The notes beneath the pieces are model-generated. The model had not been told where the DNA came from and did no database searches. It worked only from the letters and a program-made list of their open reading frames with translations. The translations under genes and the position numbers were made by a program. From Actinomycetota bacterium (GTDB lineage Bacteria > Actinomycetota > Actinomycetes > Nanopelagicales > Nanopelagicaceae), in NCBI GenBank assembly GCA_947503395.1, contig CANNDP010000002.1:1-28553 (forward strand): DNA of 28,553 bases, written 5' to 3'. Shown here piece after piece: positions 9,973 through 17,942 of this stretch (its first letter is position 1; the number at the start of each line of letters is the position of its first letter).

Positions 9973-10341
9973 ATGATCCAAGCAGAGTCACGACTACGAG
10001 TCGCCGATAACACAGGAGCTAGAGAGCTTCTCTGTATTCGCGTGCTAGGTGGAACCCAACGTCGCTATGCCTCAATCGGTGATGTCATTGTCTGTTCCGT
10101 TAAGGATGCAATTCCTGGCGGACAGGTTAAGAAAGGTGAAGTCGTTAAGGCTGTCATCGTTCGAACTGTTAAAGAGAACCGTAGAGCCGATGGTTCCTAC
10201 ATTAAATTTGATGAAAATGCTGCGGTAATTATCAAGGAAGATAACGAACCAAGAGGAACCCGTATTTTCGGACCTGTTGCTAGAGAGCTTCGTGATAAGC
10301 GCTTTATGAAGATCATCTCACTTGCCCCGGAGGTGCTGTAA
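9973..10341 (+). CDS. rplN: 50S ribosomal protein L14
   Basis: L14 lies at the subunit interface and contributes bridges B5 and B8. The 122-residue protein opens [19 protein letters not shown] and contains [19 protein letters not shown], the family signature. Its stop shares one base with the rplX start. It begins the spc block, with no visible promoter between it and rpsQ. Confidence 0.97.
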   Translation: MIQAESRLRVADNTGARELLCIRVLGGTQRRYASIGDVIVCSVKDAIPGGQVKKGEVVKAVIVRTVKENRRADGSYIKFDENAAVIIKEDNEPRGTRIFGPVARELRDKRFMKIISLAPEVL

Positions 10342-10655
10342 TGAGAATAAAGAAAGGTGACACAGTTCTAGTCATCGCAGGAAAAGATAAAGGTGTAACT
10401 GGCAAAGTATTAGCTGTTAATACCGTTACTGCCCGCGTAACTGTTGAAGGTGTTAACCGCGTCAAGAAGCATACGAAAGAAGATACTTCACAGCGCGGTG
10501 CCAAAGTTGGCGGAATTCTCACTATTGAAGCCCCAATTGCTTACTCCAATGTGATGTTGCTAGATGATGATAATAAGGCAACCCGTATCGCAGTTCGCAA
10601 AAATGAAGAAGGCAAGAACATTCGTATCTCTAGAAGAACTGGAGGGGATCTATAA
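10341..10655 (+). CDS. rplX: 50S ribosomal protein L24
   Basis: L24 initiates large-subunit assembly. It has a KOW motif near the N-terminus ([21 protein letters not shown]) and the conserved [10 protein letters not shown] stretch. 104 residues is normal. It overlaps rplN by one base and abuts rplE directly. Confidence 0.96.
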   Translation: MRIKKGDTVLVIAGKDKGVTGKVLAVNTVTARVTVEGVNRVKKHTKEDTSQRGAKVGGILTIEAPIAYSNVMLLDDDNKATRIAVRKNEEGKNIRISRRTGGDL

Positions 10656-11222
10656 ATGAGTACTGTTATTGCACCTCGTTTAAAAGAGATCTATAAATCT
10701 GAAATTGCTCCTGCTCTGCAGAGCGAATTCAACTTCTCAAATAGAATGCAGATTCCAACCCTTTCCAAGATCGTGGTCAATATGGGCGTTGGCGAAGCAG
10801 CTAAGGATTCAAAGTTAATTGAAGGCGCAATTAGAGACCTTGCCGCAATTACTGGACAGCGTCCATTAGTTACTAAGGCGAGAAAATCAATTGCTAACTT
10901 CAAACTCCGTGAAGGCCAGCCAATTGGCGCCCATGTCACCCTAAGAGGGGACCGGATGTGGGAGTTTATGGACCGGCTATTAACAGTTTCTCTGCCAAGA
11001 ATCCGCGATTTCCGCGGCCTTTCTCCAAAGCAATTTGATGGCAAAGGAAATTACACCTTCGGTCTAACTGAGCAAGTTGTCTTTCTTGAAATTGAGCAAG
11101 ACAAGCTAGATCGAGTCCGTGGAATGGATATCACCATCGTAACTTCAGCCAAGAACGATAACGAAGGCCGTGCGCTACTTAAGGCGCTTGGTTTTCCGTT
11201 TAAGGATCAAGGGGAGAAATAA
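10656..11222 (+). CDS. rplE: 50S ribosomal protein L5
   Basis: L5 binds 5S rRNA in the central protuberance. The 188-residue protein shows the usual motifs: [40 protein letters not shown] and [10 protein letters not shown]. It starts one base after the rplX stop with GGAGGGG just upstream. It is followed three bases later by the zinc-type rpsN. Confidence 0.97.
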   Translation: MSTVIAPRLKEIYKSEIAPALQSEFNFSNRMQIPTLSKIVVNMGVGEAAKDSKLIEGAIRDLAAITGQRPLVTKARKSIANFKLREGQPIGAHVTLRGDRMWEFMDRLLTVSLPRIRDFRGLSPKQFDGKGNYTFGLTEQVVFLEIEQDKLDRVRGMDITIVTSAKNDNEGRALLKALGFPFKDQGEK

Positions 11223-11225
11223 ATA

Positions 11226-11411
11226 ATGGCAAAGACATCACTGAAGGTTAAGGCAAGCCGCAAACCTAAATTTAAGGTTCGCGGATACACACGTTGCCAA
11301 CGTTGTGGCCGACCACATTCGGTCTATCAGAAATTCGGCATCTGCCGAGTCTGCTTCCGCGAGATGGCACACCGCGGTGAACTTCCTGGTATTACGAAAG
11401 CTTCCTGGTAA
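11226..11411 (+). CDS. rpsN: 30S ribosomal protein S14 type Z (zinc-binding)
   Basis: S14 sits in the 30S head. The 61-residue form has the four zinc-binding cysteines in two CxxC pairs (CQRC and CRVC), which marks the ancestral C+ type. Actinobacteria normally keep this form in the spc block and may also have a zinc-free paralogue under Zur control. It ends GITKASW as expected. Confidence 0.96.
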   Translation: MAKTSLKVKASRKPKFKVRGYTRCQRCGRPHSVYQKFGICRVCFREMAHRGELPGITKASW

Positions 11412-11472
11412 CAACTATTGGAGAGGTCCCTTGTATGAGGGAAACCAGCCAAAGAAAGGCGATGAGCCAACT

Positions 11473-11877
11473 ATGACAATGACCGACCCGATCGCAGACA
11501 TGCTCTCTCGTTTGCGTAACGCCAATATGGCCTACCATGAAGTGGTTTCCATGCCATCTTCATCGGTGAAGGTTCGTATTGCCGAAATTTTGCAGAGAGA
11601 GGGATATATCGGTGGCTATAAAGTCAGCGATAACCCTGAAGGTTTTGGAAAAACCTTAACTCTTGACCTTAAATATGGTTCAAATCGTGAGCGATCAATT
11701 GCTGGTCTGCGCCGCGTTTCAAAGCCAGGTCTTCGTGTTTATGCCAAATCAACTGGACTTCCTAAAGTATTAGGGGGCCTTGGTGTGGCAATTATTTCAA
11801 CATCACAAGGATTACTCACTGATCGACAAGCTAACAAGAATGGCGTAGGCGGAGAAGTTCTCGCTTACGTATGGTGA
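11473..11877 (+). CDS. rpsH: 30S ribosomal protein S8
   Basis: S8 organises the central domain of 16S rRNA and, in enterobacteria, represses the spc operon. I start at ATG 11473 (134 aa, [20 protein letters not shown]), the form found in other actinobacteria. The frame is open further upstream, but only through rpsN-overlapping sequence unlike S8. AAAGG at 11455-11459 is rather far away (13 bases). The ATG at 11479 is an alternative. The C-terminus [10 protein letters not shown] is conserved. The 61-base spacer after rpsN includes a small TCCCT/AGGGA hairpin (11427-11442). Confidence 0.95.
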   Translation: MTMTDPIADMLSRLRNANMAYHEVVSMPSSSVKVRIAEILQREGYIGGYKVSDNPEGFGKTLTLDLKYGSNRERSIAGLRRVSKPGLRVYAKSTGLPKVLGGLGVAIISTSQGLLTDRQANKNGVGGEVLAYVW

Positions 11878-11882
11878 TTGCT

Positions 11883-12425
11883 ATGTCACGTATCGGAAAA
11901 ATGCCAGTCGTTATTCCATCAGGGGTTGAGGTAAATATCTCTGGTCAATCAGTCTCTATTAAGGGACCTAAGGGAACGCTAAGCCATGTGCTTCCTGAGT
12001 TAATTACTCCAAAGAAAGAGGAGAGCTCAGTAGTACTAACACGCGCTAATGATGAGCGCGCAGCAAAGAGCCTTCATGGTCTTTCTCGCACCCTGATTTC
12101 AAATATGGTTACTGGCGTTACAGCTGGTTACTCAAAGAAAATCATGATTGTTGGAGTTGGATATAAAGTAGCGGCAAAGGGCAAAGATCTAGAGTTTGCA
12201 CTGGGCTACTCACACCCAATTAATTTCGCAGCTCCTGCCGGAATTACCTTCACTGTTGAATCACCTACTGATCTAATCGTTTCAGGTGTTGATAAGCAGC
12301 TAGTTGGAGAAGTTGTTGCCAAGATTCAAAAACTTCGCAAAGCCGATCCATATAAAGGCAAGGGTCTGCATCTACAAGGTGCGCGCATTCGCCGCAAAGC
12401 TGGAAAGACAGGTAAGAAGGCATGA
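11883..12425 (+). CDS. rplF: 50S ribosomal protein L6
   Basis: L6 lies near the GTPase-associated centre and has two similar domains. The 180-residue protein begins [15 protein letters not shown] and ends with the family signature [20 protein letters not shown]. An in-frame ATG at 11871 would add four residues but overlaps rpsH and is unlike family N-termini, so ATG 11883 with GGTGA at 11873-11877 is preferred. It overlaps rplR by four bases. Confidence 0.96.
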   Translation: MSRIGKMPVVIPSGVEVNISGQSVSIKGPKGTLSHVLPELITPKKEESSVVLTRANDERAAKSLHGLSRTLISNMVTGVTAGYSKKIMIVGVGYKVAAKGKDLEFALGYSHPINFAAPAGITFTVESPTDLIVSGVDKQLVGEVVAKIQKLRKADPYKGKGLHLQGARIRRKAGKTGKKA

Positions 12426-12799
12426 ATATCTCTAAGAAGATTGTTAAGGGCTCTACTCAAGTTGCCCGCGCCCGTCGCCACTTTAGAGTGCGAAAGAGAG
12501 TTACCGGAACATCTGAGCGTCCACGCTTAGTTGTTACTCGCTCTGCTCGCCACTTAGTTGCGCAAATTGTTGATGATTCACGTGGCCATACTCTGGCCTC
12601 TGCTTCAACTATGGAAAAAGAGCTAAGAGCAACATCTGCAGATAAGACTAAGAAGGCAAGAAGTGTTGGCCAATTAGTTGCAGATCGCGCAAAAGCAGCT
12701 GGAGTTACCACAGTGGTCTTTGACCGTGGTGGAAATCGTTACACCGGGCGAGTAGCAGCGCTTGCCGAAGGTGCTAGAGAGAATGGGTTGGACTTCTAA
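12422..12799 (+). CDS. rplR: 50S ribosomal protein L18
   Basis: L18 binds 5S rRNA with L5 and L25. 125 residues, with [21 protein letters not shown] near the start and [20 protein letters not shown] at the end, are diagnostic. It overlaps rplF as ATGA and rpsE by one base. Confidence 0.95.
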   Translation: MNISKKIVKGSTQVARARRHFRVRKRVTGTSERPRLVVTRSARHLVAQIVDDSRGHTLASASTMEKELRATSADKTKKARSVGQLVADRAKAAGVTTVVFDRGGNRYTGRVAALAEGARENGLDF

Positions 12800-13407
12800 T
12801 GGCCGATAAAGAAGTAGTAAGTACTGAGGCAGAGAAGCCAAAGCGCGGACGCGATAAGCGCGAACGTCGCGATGATCGCCAATCTGAGAAGTCTCCCTAT
12901 ATCGAGCGCGTGGTCTTTATCAACCGCGTAGCAAAAGTTGTCTCTGGAGGCCGTCGTTTCTCATTTACCGCACTTGTTGTTCTTGGTGATGGAAATGGAA
13001 TGGTTGGCGTTGGTTATGGAAAAGCAAAAGAAGTTCCACAAGCCATTGCTAAAGCTGTTGAAGAGGCGAAGAAATCATTCTTCAAAGTTCCAAGAATTCA
13101 AGGCACTATCCCGCACCCAGTTCAAGGCGAAGATGCAGCCGGAGTAGTACTACTTCGCCCTGCAGCTCCTGGTACTGGAGTTATCGCTGGTGGTCCGGTG
13201 CGCGCAGTTCTTGAGTGCGCAGGAATTACTGATGTTCTAACTAAGTCACTTGGATCAAATAATCCAATTAACATGGTTCATGCCACAGCAAAAGCGCTAA
13301 AGATGTTGGAAGATCCAGCAGCAATTGCTGCACGTCGTGGTCTGCCACTTGAGCGCGTTGCTCCGGCTGCAATCATCCGTGCTATGAGCGCAACGGCAGG
13401 TGCATAA
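12799..13407 (+). CDS. rpsE: 30S ribosomal protein S5
   Basis: S5 contributes to decoding fidelity and mRNA unwinding. After a charged, actinobacterial-style N-terminal extension of about 30 residues come the double-stranded-RNA-binding-like domain ([22 protein letters not shown]) and the C-terminal domain ([23 protein letters not shown]). 202 residues is typical of the phylum. The start overlaps the rplR stop by one base. Confidence 0.96.
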   Translation: MADKEVVSTEAEKPKRGRDKRERRDDRQSEKSPYIERVVFINRVAKVVSGGRRFSFTALVVLGDGNGMVGVGYGKAKEVPQAIAKAVEEAKKSFFKVPRIQGTIPHPVQGEDAAGVVLLRPAAPGTGVIAGGPVRAVLECAGITDVLTKSLGSNNPINMVHATAKALKMLEDPAAIAARRGLPLERVAPAAIIRAMSATAGA

Positions 13408-13408
13408 A

Positions 13409-13591
13409 ATGCCACGTCTAAAAGTTACTCAAGTTCGTTCAAAGGTTGGCAATCCTCCTGATCAACGAAACACTCTTCGCTCACTGGGCCTTAAGAGAAT
13501 CGGTGATGTTGTAGTTAAGGAAGATCGTCCAGAGATTCGCGGAATGGTTCATAGCGTTCGTCATTTGATTAAGGTTGAGGAGGTCGAATAA
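13409..13591 (+). CDS. rpmD: 50S ribosomal protein L30
   Basis: L30 is a small protein near the 5S rRNA contact region. It has 60 residues, [20 protein letters not shown] then [15 protein letters not shown], which matches the family. An in-frame GTG at 13400 would add three residues but lies inside rpsE, so ATG 13409 is chosen. It is followed two bases later by rplO, whose ribosome site GAGGAGG is in the L30 tail. Confidence 0.94.
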   Translation: MPRLKVTQVRSKVGNPPDQRNTLRSLGLKRIGDVVVKEDRPEIRGMVHSVRHLIKVEEVE

Positions 13592-13593
13592 CT

Positions 13594-14034
13594 ATGGTGC
13601 TAAAAGCTCATCATCTCCGTCCCGCTCCTGGTGCTAAAAAAGCAAAGACCCGTAAAGGTCGAGGCGAAGGCTCCAAGGGAAAGACTGCTGGTCGCGGTGG
13701 TAAAGGAACTAGGGCTAGAAATGTAGTTCGCGCAGGTTTTGAAGGTGGAGCGATGCCTCTTGTGCAGCGCTTGCCAAAACTTCGTGGCTTTAAAAACCCT
13801 GAGACCGTTACTTATCAGGCCGTTAATGTCTCAACTATCAATGCGCTATTTCCAAAAGGTGGAGAGGTCTCCATCGATGATCTTTATAAATTAGGCGCTG
13901 CTCGTAAGGGCCGCCCAGTTAAGGTCCTAGGAAATGGCGATATCTCCGTTAAGGTAAATGTCACAGTCCATAGCTTCTCATCATCGGCATCAGAGAAAAT
14001 CTCTGCCGCCGGCGGAAGTATTAAGACGCTCTAG
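13594..14034 (+). CDS. rplO: 50S ribosomal protein L15
   Basis: L15 is a late-assembly protein threading between 23S domains. The glycine-rich basic N-terminus ([21 protein letters not shown]) and the C-terminal [20 protein letters not shown] are characteristic. 146 residues is normal. A 33-base spacer to secY follows, partly covered by an inverted repeat CTAGAT-AAT-ATCTAG (14031-14045) that spans the stop codon. Confidence 0.95.
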   Translation: MVLKAHHLRPAPGAKKAKTRKGRGEGSKGKTAGRGGKGTRARNVVRAGFEGGAMPLVQRLPKLRGFKNPETVTYQAVNVSTINALFPKGGEVSIDDLYKLGAARKGRPVKVLGNGDISVKVNVTVHSFSSSASEKISAAGGSIKTL

Positions 14035-14067
14035 ATAATATCTAGTTGAAAGTAAGAGGAGAAGATA

Positions 14068-15366
14068 ATGTTGCTATCAGTTTTTGCTAAGGCTTTCAAA
14101 ACTCCTGATCTGCGCCGTAAAATCTTCTTCACTCTTGGAATCATGGCTCTTTTTCGCTTTGGTTCTGTTATTCCAACTCCAGGTGTTTCCTATGGCGCAG
14201 TTCAGCGCTGCCTCGCAAATGTTGATACTGGCGGCCTATTTGGACTGATTAACTTATTTAGTGGCGGGGCGCTATTACAGCTCTCAGTATTTGCTCTCGG
14301 CATCATGCCTTACATCACCGCTTCAATTATCGTTCAGCTATTAACTGTTGTTATTCCTCGCTTTGAAACTCTAAAGAAGGAAGGCCAATCAGGAACGGCT
14401 AAGTTAACGCAATACACCCGCTATCTAACTATCGGTCTTGCAATTATGCAGACCACAGGTTTGATTGCAGTTGCTAGAACTCCAGGTCGTCTAATCAATG
14501 GCTGTACTGAAGCGATCATCCCTGATACTTCTTGGCAGCGCATTGTCACCATGATCTTTGTAATGACTGCTGGAACATCGGTAATTATGTGGCTAGGTGA
14601 GTTAATTACAGATCGCGGCGTTGGTAATGGAATGTCAATCTTGATCTTCACCTCAATCGCAGCGACATTTCCTGGTCAACTCTGGTCAATTAAGCTTTCA
14701 CGCGGATGGGCAACATTCCTATTTATTATGGCGGTAGGAGTCTTGATTGTGGCCGCGGTGGTCTTTGTTGAGCAATCCCAGCGCAGAATTCCAGTTCAAT
14801 ATGCCAAGAAGCAGGTTGGAAGACGCCAATATGGCGGAACTACAACTTATATTCCAATAAAGGTTAATCAATCAGGAGTTATCCCGGTTATCTTTGCCTC
14901 ATCACTTCTCTATATTCCATCCCTGGTTGCTAACTTCACCAACTCTCAAGCGCCATGGGCGGTTTGGATTTCAACTAACTTTGTTCAAGGCGATCACCCA
15001 ATCTATATAACGCTCTATGCGCTAATGATTATCTTCTTTGCCTACTTCTATGTAGCAATTACTTTTAATCCAGAAGAGACTGCAGAGAATATGCGTAAGT
15101 ATGGTGGCTTTATTCCAGGCATTCGAGCTGGAAAGCCAACAAGTGATTATCTTGCATATGTATTAAATAGAATTACTGCTCCTGGTTCGCTCTATCTAGC
15201 ACTTGTTGCAATTATTCCAATCATTGCGCTAGTTCTATTTGGTGCATCTCAGAACTTCCCATTTGGTGGAACTGCTATTTTGATCGTAGTTGGCGTTGGT
15301 CTTGATACTGCTAAGCAGATCGAGAGCCAGCTGCAGCAACGCTCTTATGAGGGGTTCTTGCGCTAA
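14068..15366 (+). CDS. secY: Protein translocase subunit SecY
   Basis: SecY is the channel-forming membrane protein of the Sec translocon. The 432-residue protein has the expected ten hydrophobic segments. It also has the early GGALLQLSVFALGIMPYI segment, the cytoplasmic loop QSQRRIPVQYAKK, and the late loop ENMRKYGGFIPGIRAGKPT required for ribosome and SecA contact. AGAGGAG lies upstream of ATG 14068. It ends sharing a base with adk. It sits in its standard place after rplO. Confidence 0.97.
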   Translation: MLLSVFAKAFKTPDLRRKIFFTLGIMALFRFGSVIPTPGVSYGAVQRCLANVDTGGLFGLINLFSGGALLQLSVFALGIMPYITASIIVQLLTVVIPRFETLKKEGQSGTAKLTQYTRYLTIGLAIMQTTGLIAVARTPGRLINGCTEAIIPDTSWQRIVTMIFVMTAGTSVIMWLGELITDRGVGNGMSILIFTSIAATFPGQLWSIKLSRGWATFLFIMAVGVLIVAAVVFVEQSQRRIPVQYAKKQVGRRQYGGTTTYIPIKVNQSGVIPVIFASSLLYIPSLVANFTNSQAPWAVWISTNFVQGDHPIYITLYALMIIFFAYFYVAITFNPEETAENMRKYGGFIPGIRAGKPTSDYLAYVLNRITAPGSLYLALVAIIPIIALVLFGASQNFPFGGTAILIVVGVGLDTAKQIESQLQQRSYEGFLR

Positions 15367-15926
15367 TGCGCTTAATCCTGGTTGGACCACCAGGTGCCGG
15401 TAAAGGAACTCAGGCAGTTCATCTTGCTGAGCATTACAAAATTCCACACATTTCCACTGGTGATATTTTCCGTGCCAATTTACAAAATGGCACGCCCCTT
15501 GGCCTTAAAGCAAAGTCTTATATGGATAAGGGCGAGCTAGTTCCAGATTCACTTACCAATGAGATGGTTAAAGATCGCCTTGCAAAAGATGATGCTAAAT
15601 CCGGCTTCTTGCTAGATGGTTTTCCAAGAAATGTCTCTCAAGCAGAAGTTTTAAATGCGATGCTTGCTGAATCTGGCGCCTTACTTGATGCCGCACTTGA
15701 ACTATCCCTTGATAACGAGGAGATCGTTAAGCGCCTCTCCATTAGAGGGCGCGATGATGACAAGGAAGAGATAATTAGAAGGCGCCTTGAGGTTTATAGC
15801 GAGCAAACCGCGCCAATTATTAGCTTTTATCGAGATGCCAATCTCTTGGTAACTATTGCAGCAACTGGTGAGATTTCAGATATTACTGCAGCTGCCATAG
15901 CGGCGCTAAGTAAGAAACTGAGTTAA
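15366..15926 (+). CDS. adk: Adenylate kinase (short form)
   Basis: This enzyme interconverts ATP and AMP with 2 ADP. The 186-residue protein has the P-loop GPPGAGKGT (residues 7-15), STGDIFR for AMP binding and LLDGFPRN. The lid is the short version (RGRDDDKEE then IRRRLEVY) with no zinc cysteines, as in most actinobacteria. It starts on the secY stop (TAATG). Confidence 0.97.
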   Translation: MRLILVGPPGAGKGTQAVHLAEHYKIPHISTGDIFRANLQNGTPLGLKAKSYMDKGELVPDSLTNEMVKDRLAKDDAKSGFLLDGFPRNVSQAEVLNAMLAESGALLDAALELSLDNEEIVKRLSIRGRDDDKEEIIRRRLEVYSEQTAPIISFYRDANLLVTIAATGEISDITAAAIAALSKKLS

Positions 15927-15929
15927 GTA

Positions 15930-16742
15930 ATGGCGATCCAGATAAAGACCTTGGATCAACTAAAGAGTATGCGCCAGGCAAATCTCTTAGTAAGAAGCAC
16001 TTTAGAGTTAGTAAGAGCAAATATTAAAGCTGGTATTACAACTAGCGCACTTGATGCAATTGCTGAGGCAAATATCAAACGCGGCGGGGGAATTTCAAAC
16101 TTTAAGGGCTATCACGGATATCCAGCAGTAATTTGTGTTTCAGTAAATGATGAAATCGTTCATGGAATTCCTGGCAATCGCATGCTTATGCCTGGAGATA
16201 TTGTCTCTGTTGATTGTGGAGCAATTATTGATGGTTGGCATGGCGATGCTGCATTTACTGTAATTGTTGATCCAGTTGATAGTGAGCATGCCAAGATGTT
16301 GGAAGTCTGTGAAGAATCACTCTGGCATGGAATTGCTGCAGGGGTTATGGGAGCAAAAATTTCCGATATTGGCCATGCCATTGAGAAATATATTGATTCG
16401 CAAGGAGAGTATGGAATTTTGCGAGAGTATGGCGGTCATGGCATTGGCAATGCAATGCATATGGAGCCGCATATCCTCAACTTTGGTAAAGCTGGCCATG
16501 GTCCAACGATTGAGGCTGGAATGGTCTTTGCTATTGAGCCGATGATCACTCTTGGTTCTGAAAAAACTAAAGTCCTTGATGATAATTGGACTGTTGTAAC
16601 CCAAGATAAGTCATCTGGCGCTCACTTTGAGAACTCTTACTGCATAGCCCCAGATGGCAAGCCATTTGTCCTCTCAGTTGAAGATGGCGGGAAAGCCCAG
16701 CTTGCCCGATTCGGCATAGAAGTTTCGCCACTTCTTTCATAA
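15930..16742 (+). CDS. map: Methionine aminopeptidase type I
   Basis: It removes the initiator methionine from nascent proteins. All five metal ligands of the pita-bread fold are visible: D95 (SVDCGA), D106 (HGDAAFT), H170 (GGHGIG), E203 (FAIEPM) and E234 (HFENSY). H78 in VHGIP is the active-site histidine. 270 residues is the usual type I length. It starts three bases after the adk stop. In actinobacteria infA normally follows; here it is replaced by an M24-like gene. Confidence 0.95.
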   Translation: MAIQIKTLDQLKSMRQANLLVRSTLELVRANIKAGITTSALDAIAEANIKRGGGISNFKGYHGYPAVICVSVNDEIVHGIPGNRMLMPGDIVSVDCGAIIDGWHGDAAFTVIVDPVDSEHAKMLEVCEESLWHGIAAGVMGAKISDIGHAIEKYIDSQGEYGILREYGGHGIGNAMHMEPHILNFGKAGHGPTIEAGMVFAIEPMITLGSEKTKVLDDNWTVVTQDKSSGAHFENSYCIAPDGKPFVLSVEDGGKAQLARFGIEVSPLLS

Positions 16743-16751
16743 GTTATCCCT

Positions 16752-17825
16752 ATGACTAGAGCCTTAGAGCAACGCGAAAAGCGAGCCAGAATCAAGGCTT
16801 TACTCGAAGCAAACGGCCTTGATGCTCTCATCTTAAAGAAGGGAGCCAATGTTGCTTGGATTATTGGCGGCAGAGCCCATATTCCAACCACTCTTGAACT
16901 AGCCTGTCTTGATGTAATTGTTTATAAGGATCGAATTGTTGTTGTAACTAACAAGATAGAGGCACCAAGGCTTGAGGCAGAAGAGTTATCAGGTGATGAA
17001 GAGTTAATTGTCATTAATTGGTTTGAAGGCAGGGATCAACAATTGCCATCAGGTGAAAAGATAGGTATTGACGGTCCTGACAATAATCGCATTAATTTAT
17101 CAGCAGAGGTTGAAGAGCTAAGAAGATCTCTAAATTCTTTTGAAGTTGAGCGCCTAAAAGAGATTGGTAGCGATGCTGCTAAATCTTTAGGTGAATCGAT
17201 GCTCAAGATCTCACCGAAGATGAGCGAGGTTGGGGCAGCTGGGGTGATTGCAGAAAATCTCTGGGCACACAATTTAGAGCCAGTGGTTTTATTGGTTGCT
17301 GGTAGTGAGCGTATTGAAAGTTTTAGACATCCACTGCCAACTACAAGTCTTATCGGCTCGCTTTTTATGGGAGTTATTTGTGCTAGAAGAAAAGGATTAA
17401 TTGCTAGCGTTACTAGAATTGTTTCATTTAATTCTCTTTCTAAAGAGATAGAGCAGAGATATCAAGGGCTACTAAATGTTGAGGCAGCATTTTTTAGCGG
17501 AACAAAGGTGGGAGCTACATATGGCCAAGCTTTCAAATCTGGTGAGGTTGAATATCTAAAGCAGGGATTTGCAAGAGATGAATGGAGCAAGCATCATCAA
17601 GGTGGTCCTACTGGATATCTGCCGCGAGATTTCCCCGCTCATGAAAAGAGCGCTCAAGTAATAGGTGTTAATAACGCCATTGCCTGGAACCCAAGTGCTG
17701 CCGGGATTAAGGTTGAAGACACCTTGATTACTACCCCTACCGGCTTTGAGATTATTACCTCTGATCCAAGCTGGCCCAGCGTTGAAATAGCTGGCAGAGA
17801 GCGCCCAGATATCGCTCGCCCTTGA
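16752..17825 (+). CDS. M24 (creatinase/aminopeptidase P) fold protein lacking most metal ligands
   Basis: The 357-residue protein has an N-terminal creatinase-like domain (about residues 10-115) and a C-terminal pita-bread domain. It ends with a recognisable M24 layout: HHQGGPTGYLPRDF (281-294), then NNAIAWNPSAAGIKVEDT (307-324). In a canonical M24 peptidase two aspartates should occupy the stretch around residues 203-222, but none is there. The glutamate before proline is replaced by N313 in AWNP. Only a histidine and E322 in VEDT remain. It is therefore unlikely to be a classical two-metal peptidase; creatinase is a known metal-free enzyme of this fold. It starts 9 bases after map and probably shares its transcript. 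The substrate is unknown. Confidence 0.75.
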   Translation: MTRALEQREKRARIKALLEANGLDALILKKGANVAWIIGGRAHIPTTLELACLDVIVYKDRIVVVTNKIEAPRLEAEELSGDEELIVINWFEGRDQQLPSGEKIGIDGPDNNRINLSAEVEELRRSLNSFEVERLKEIGSDAAKSLGESMLKISPKMSEVGAAGVIAENLWAHNLEPVVLLVAGSERIESFRHPLPTTSLIGSLFMGVICARRKGLIASVTRIVSFNSLSKEIEQRYQGLLNVEAAFFSGTKVGATYGQAFKSGEVEYLKQGFARDEWSKHHQGGPTGYLPRDFPAHEKSAQVIGVNNAIAWNPSAAGIKVEDTLITTPTGFEIITSDPSWPSVEIAGRERPDIARP

Positions 17826-17857
17826 CCTAAACGTTATAAAAAAGAGGTAAAAAAGCG

Positions 17858-17886
17858 TTGACCGAGCTCGTTTAGGGCATAAGACT
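17858..17886 (+). promoter_or_regulatory. Possible promoter of the sulfonate cluster
   Basis: TTGACC at 17858-17863 is a good -35. A weak -10 (TAAGAC or AAGACT) follows at 17880-17886 after 16-17 bases. Transcription would start near 17893, directly in front of the palindrome at 17899-17911, so a bound repressor would block initiation or early elongation. The -10 is poor, so the exact position is uncertain. Confidence 0.35.
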
Positions 17887-17898
17887 CAGGCAATTAAG

Positions 17899-17911
17899 GT
17901 GGTCTGACCAC
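17899..17911. promoter_or_regulatory. Palindromic operator, FadR/GntR type
   Basis: GTGGTC-T-GACCAC is a perfect 13-base palindrome around one central base. Its core TGGTCNGACCA matches the operator style of FadR-subfamily GntR regulators (TGGT-N3-ACCA). It lies between the predicted promoter and the first gene of the cluster that encodes such a regulator at 23710-24429. I found no second copy elsewhere in the window. Autogenous control by that protein is the natural inference. Confidence 0.6.
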
Positions 17912-17942
17912 TCACAATAGGCCGGAAGGAAGTCTTATTTAG

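Noticed and set aside
11427..11442. TCCCT/AGGGA hairpin between rpsN and rpsH as an S8 autoregulatory site
   Set aside because: The stem has only five pairs and does not show the bulged core expected for an S8-binding mimic.
14031..14045. CTAGAT-AAT-ATCTAG palindrome at the rplO stop as an operator for secY
   Set aside because: It is short and AT-rich, overlaps coding sequence, and no promoter elements flank it.
17826..17876. Inverted repeat CCTAAACG / CGTTTAGG after the M24-like gene as a terminator
   Set aside because: The arms (17826-17833, 17869-17876) are 35 bases apart, the stem is only 8 pairs and AT-rich, and no U-tract follows. It may be chance.
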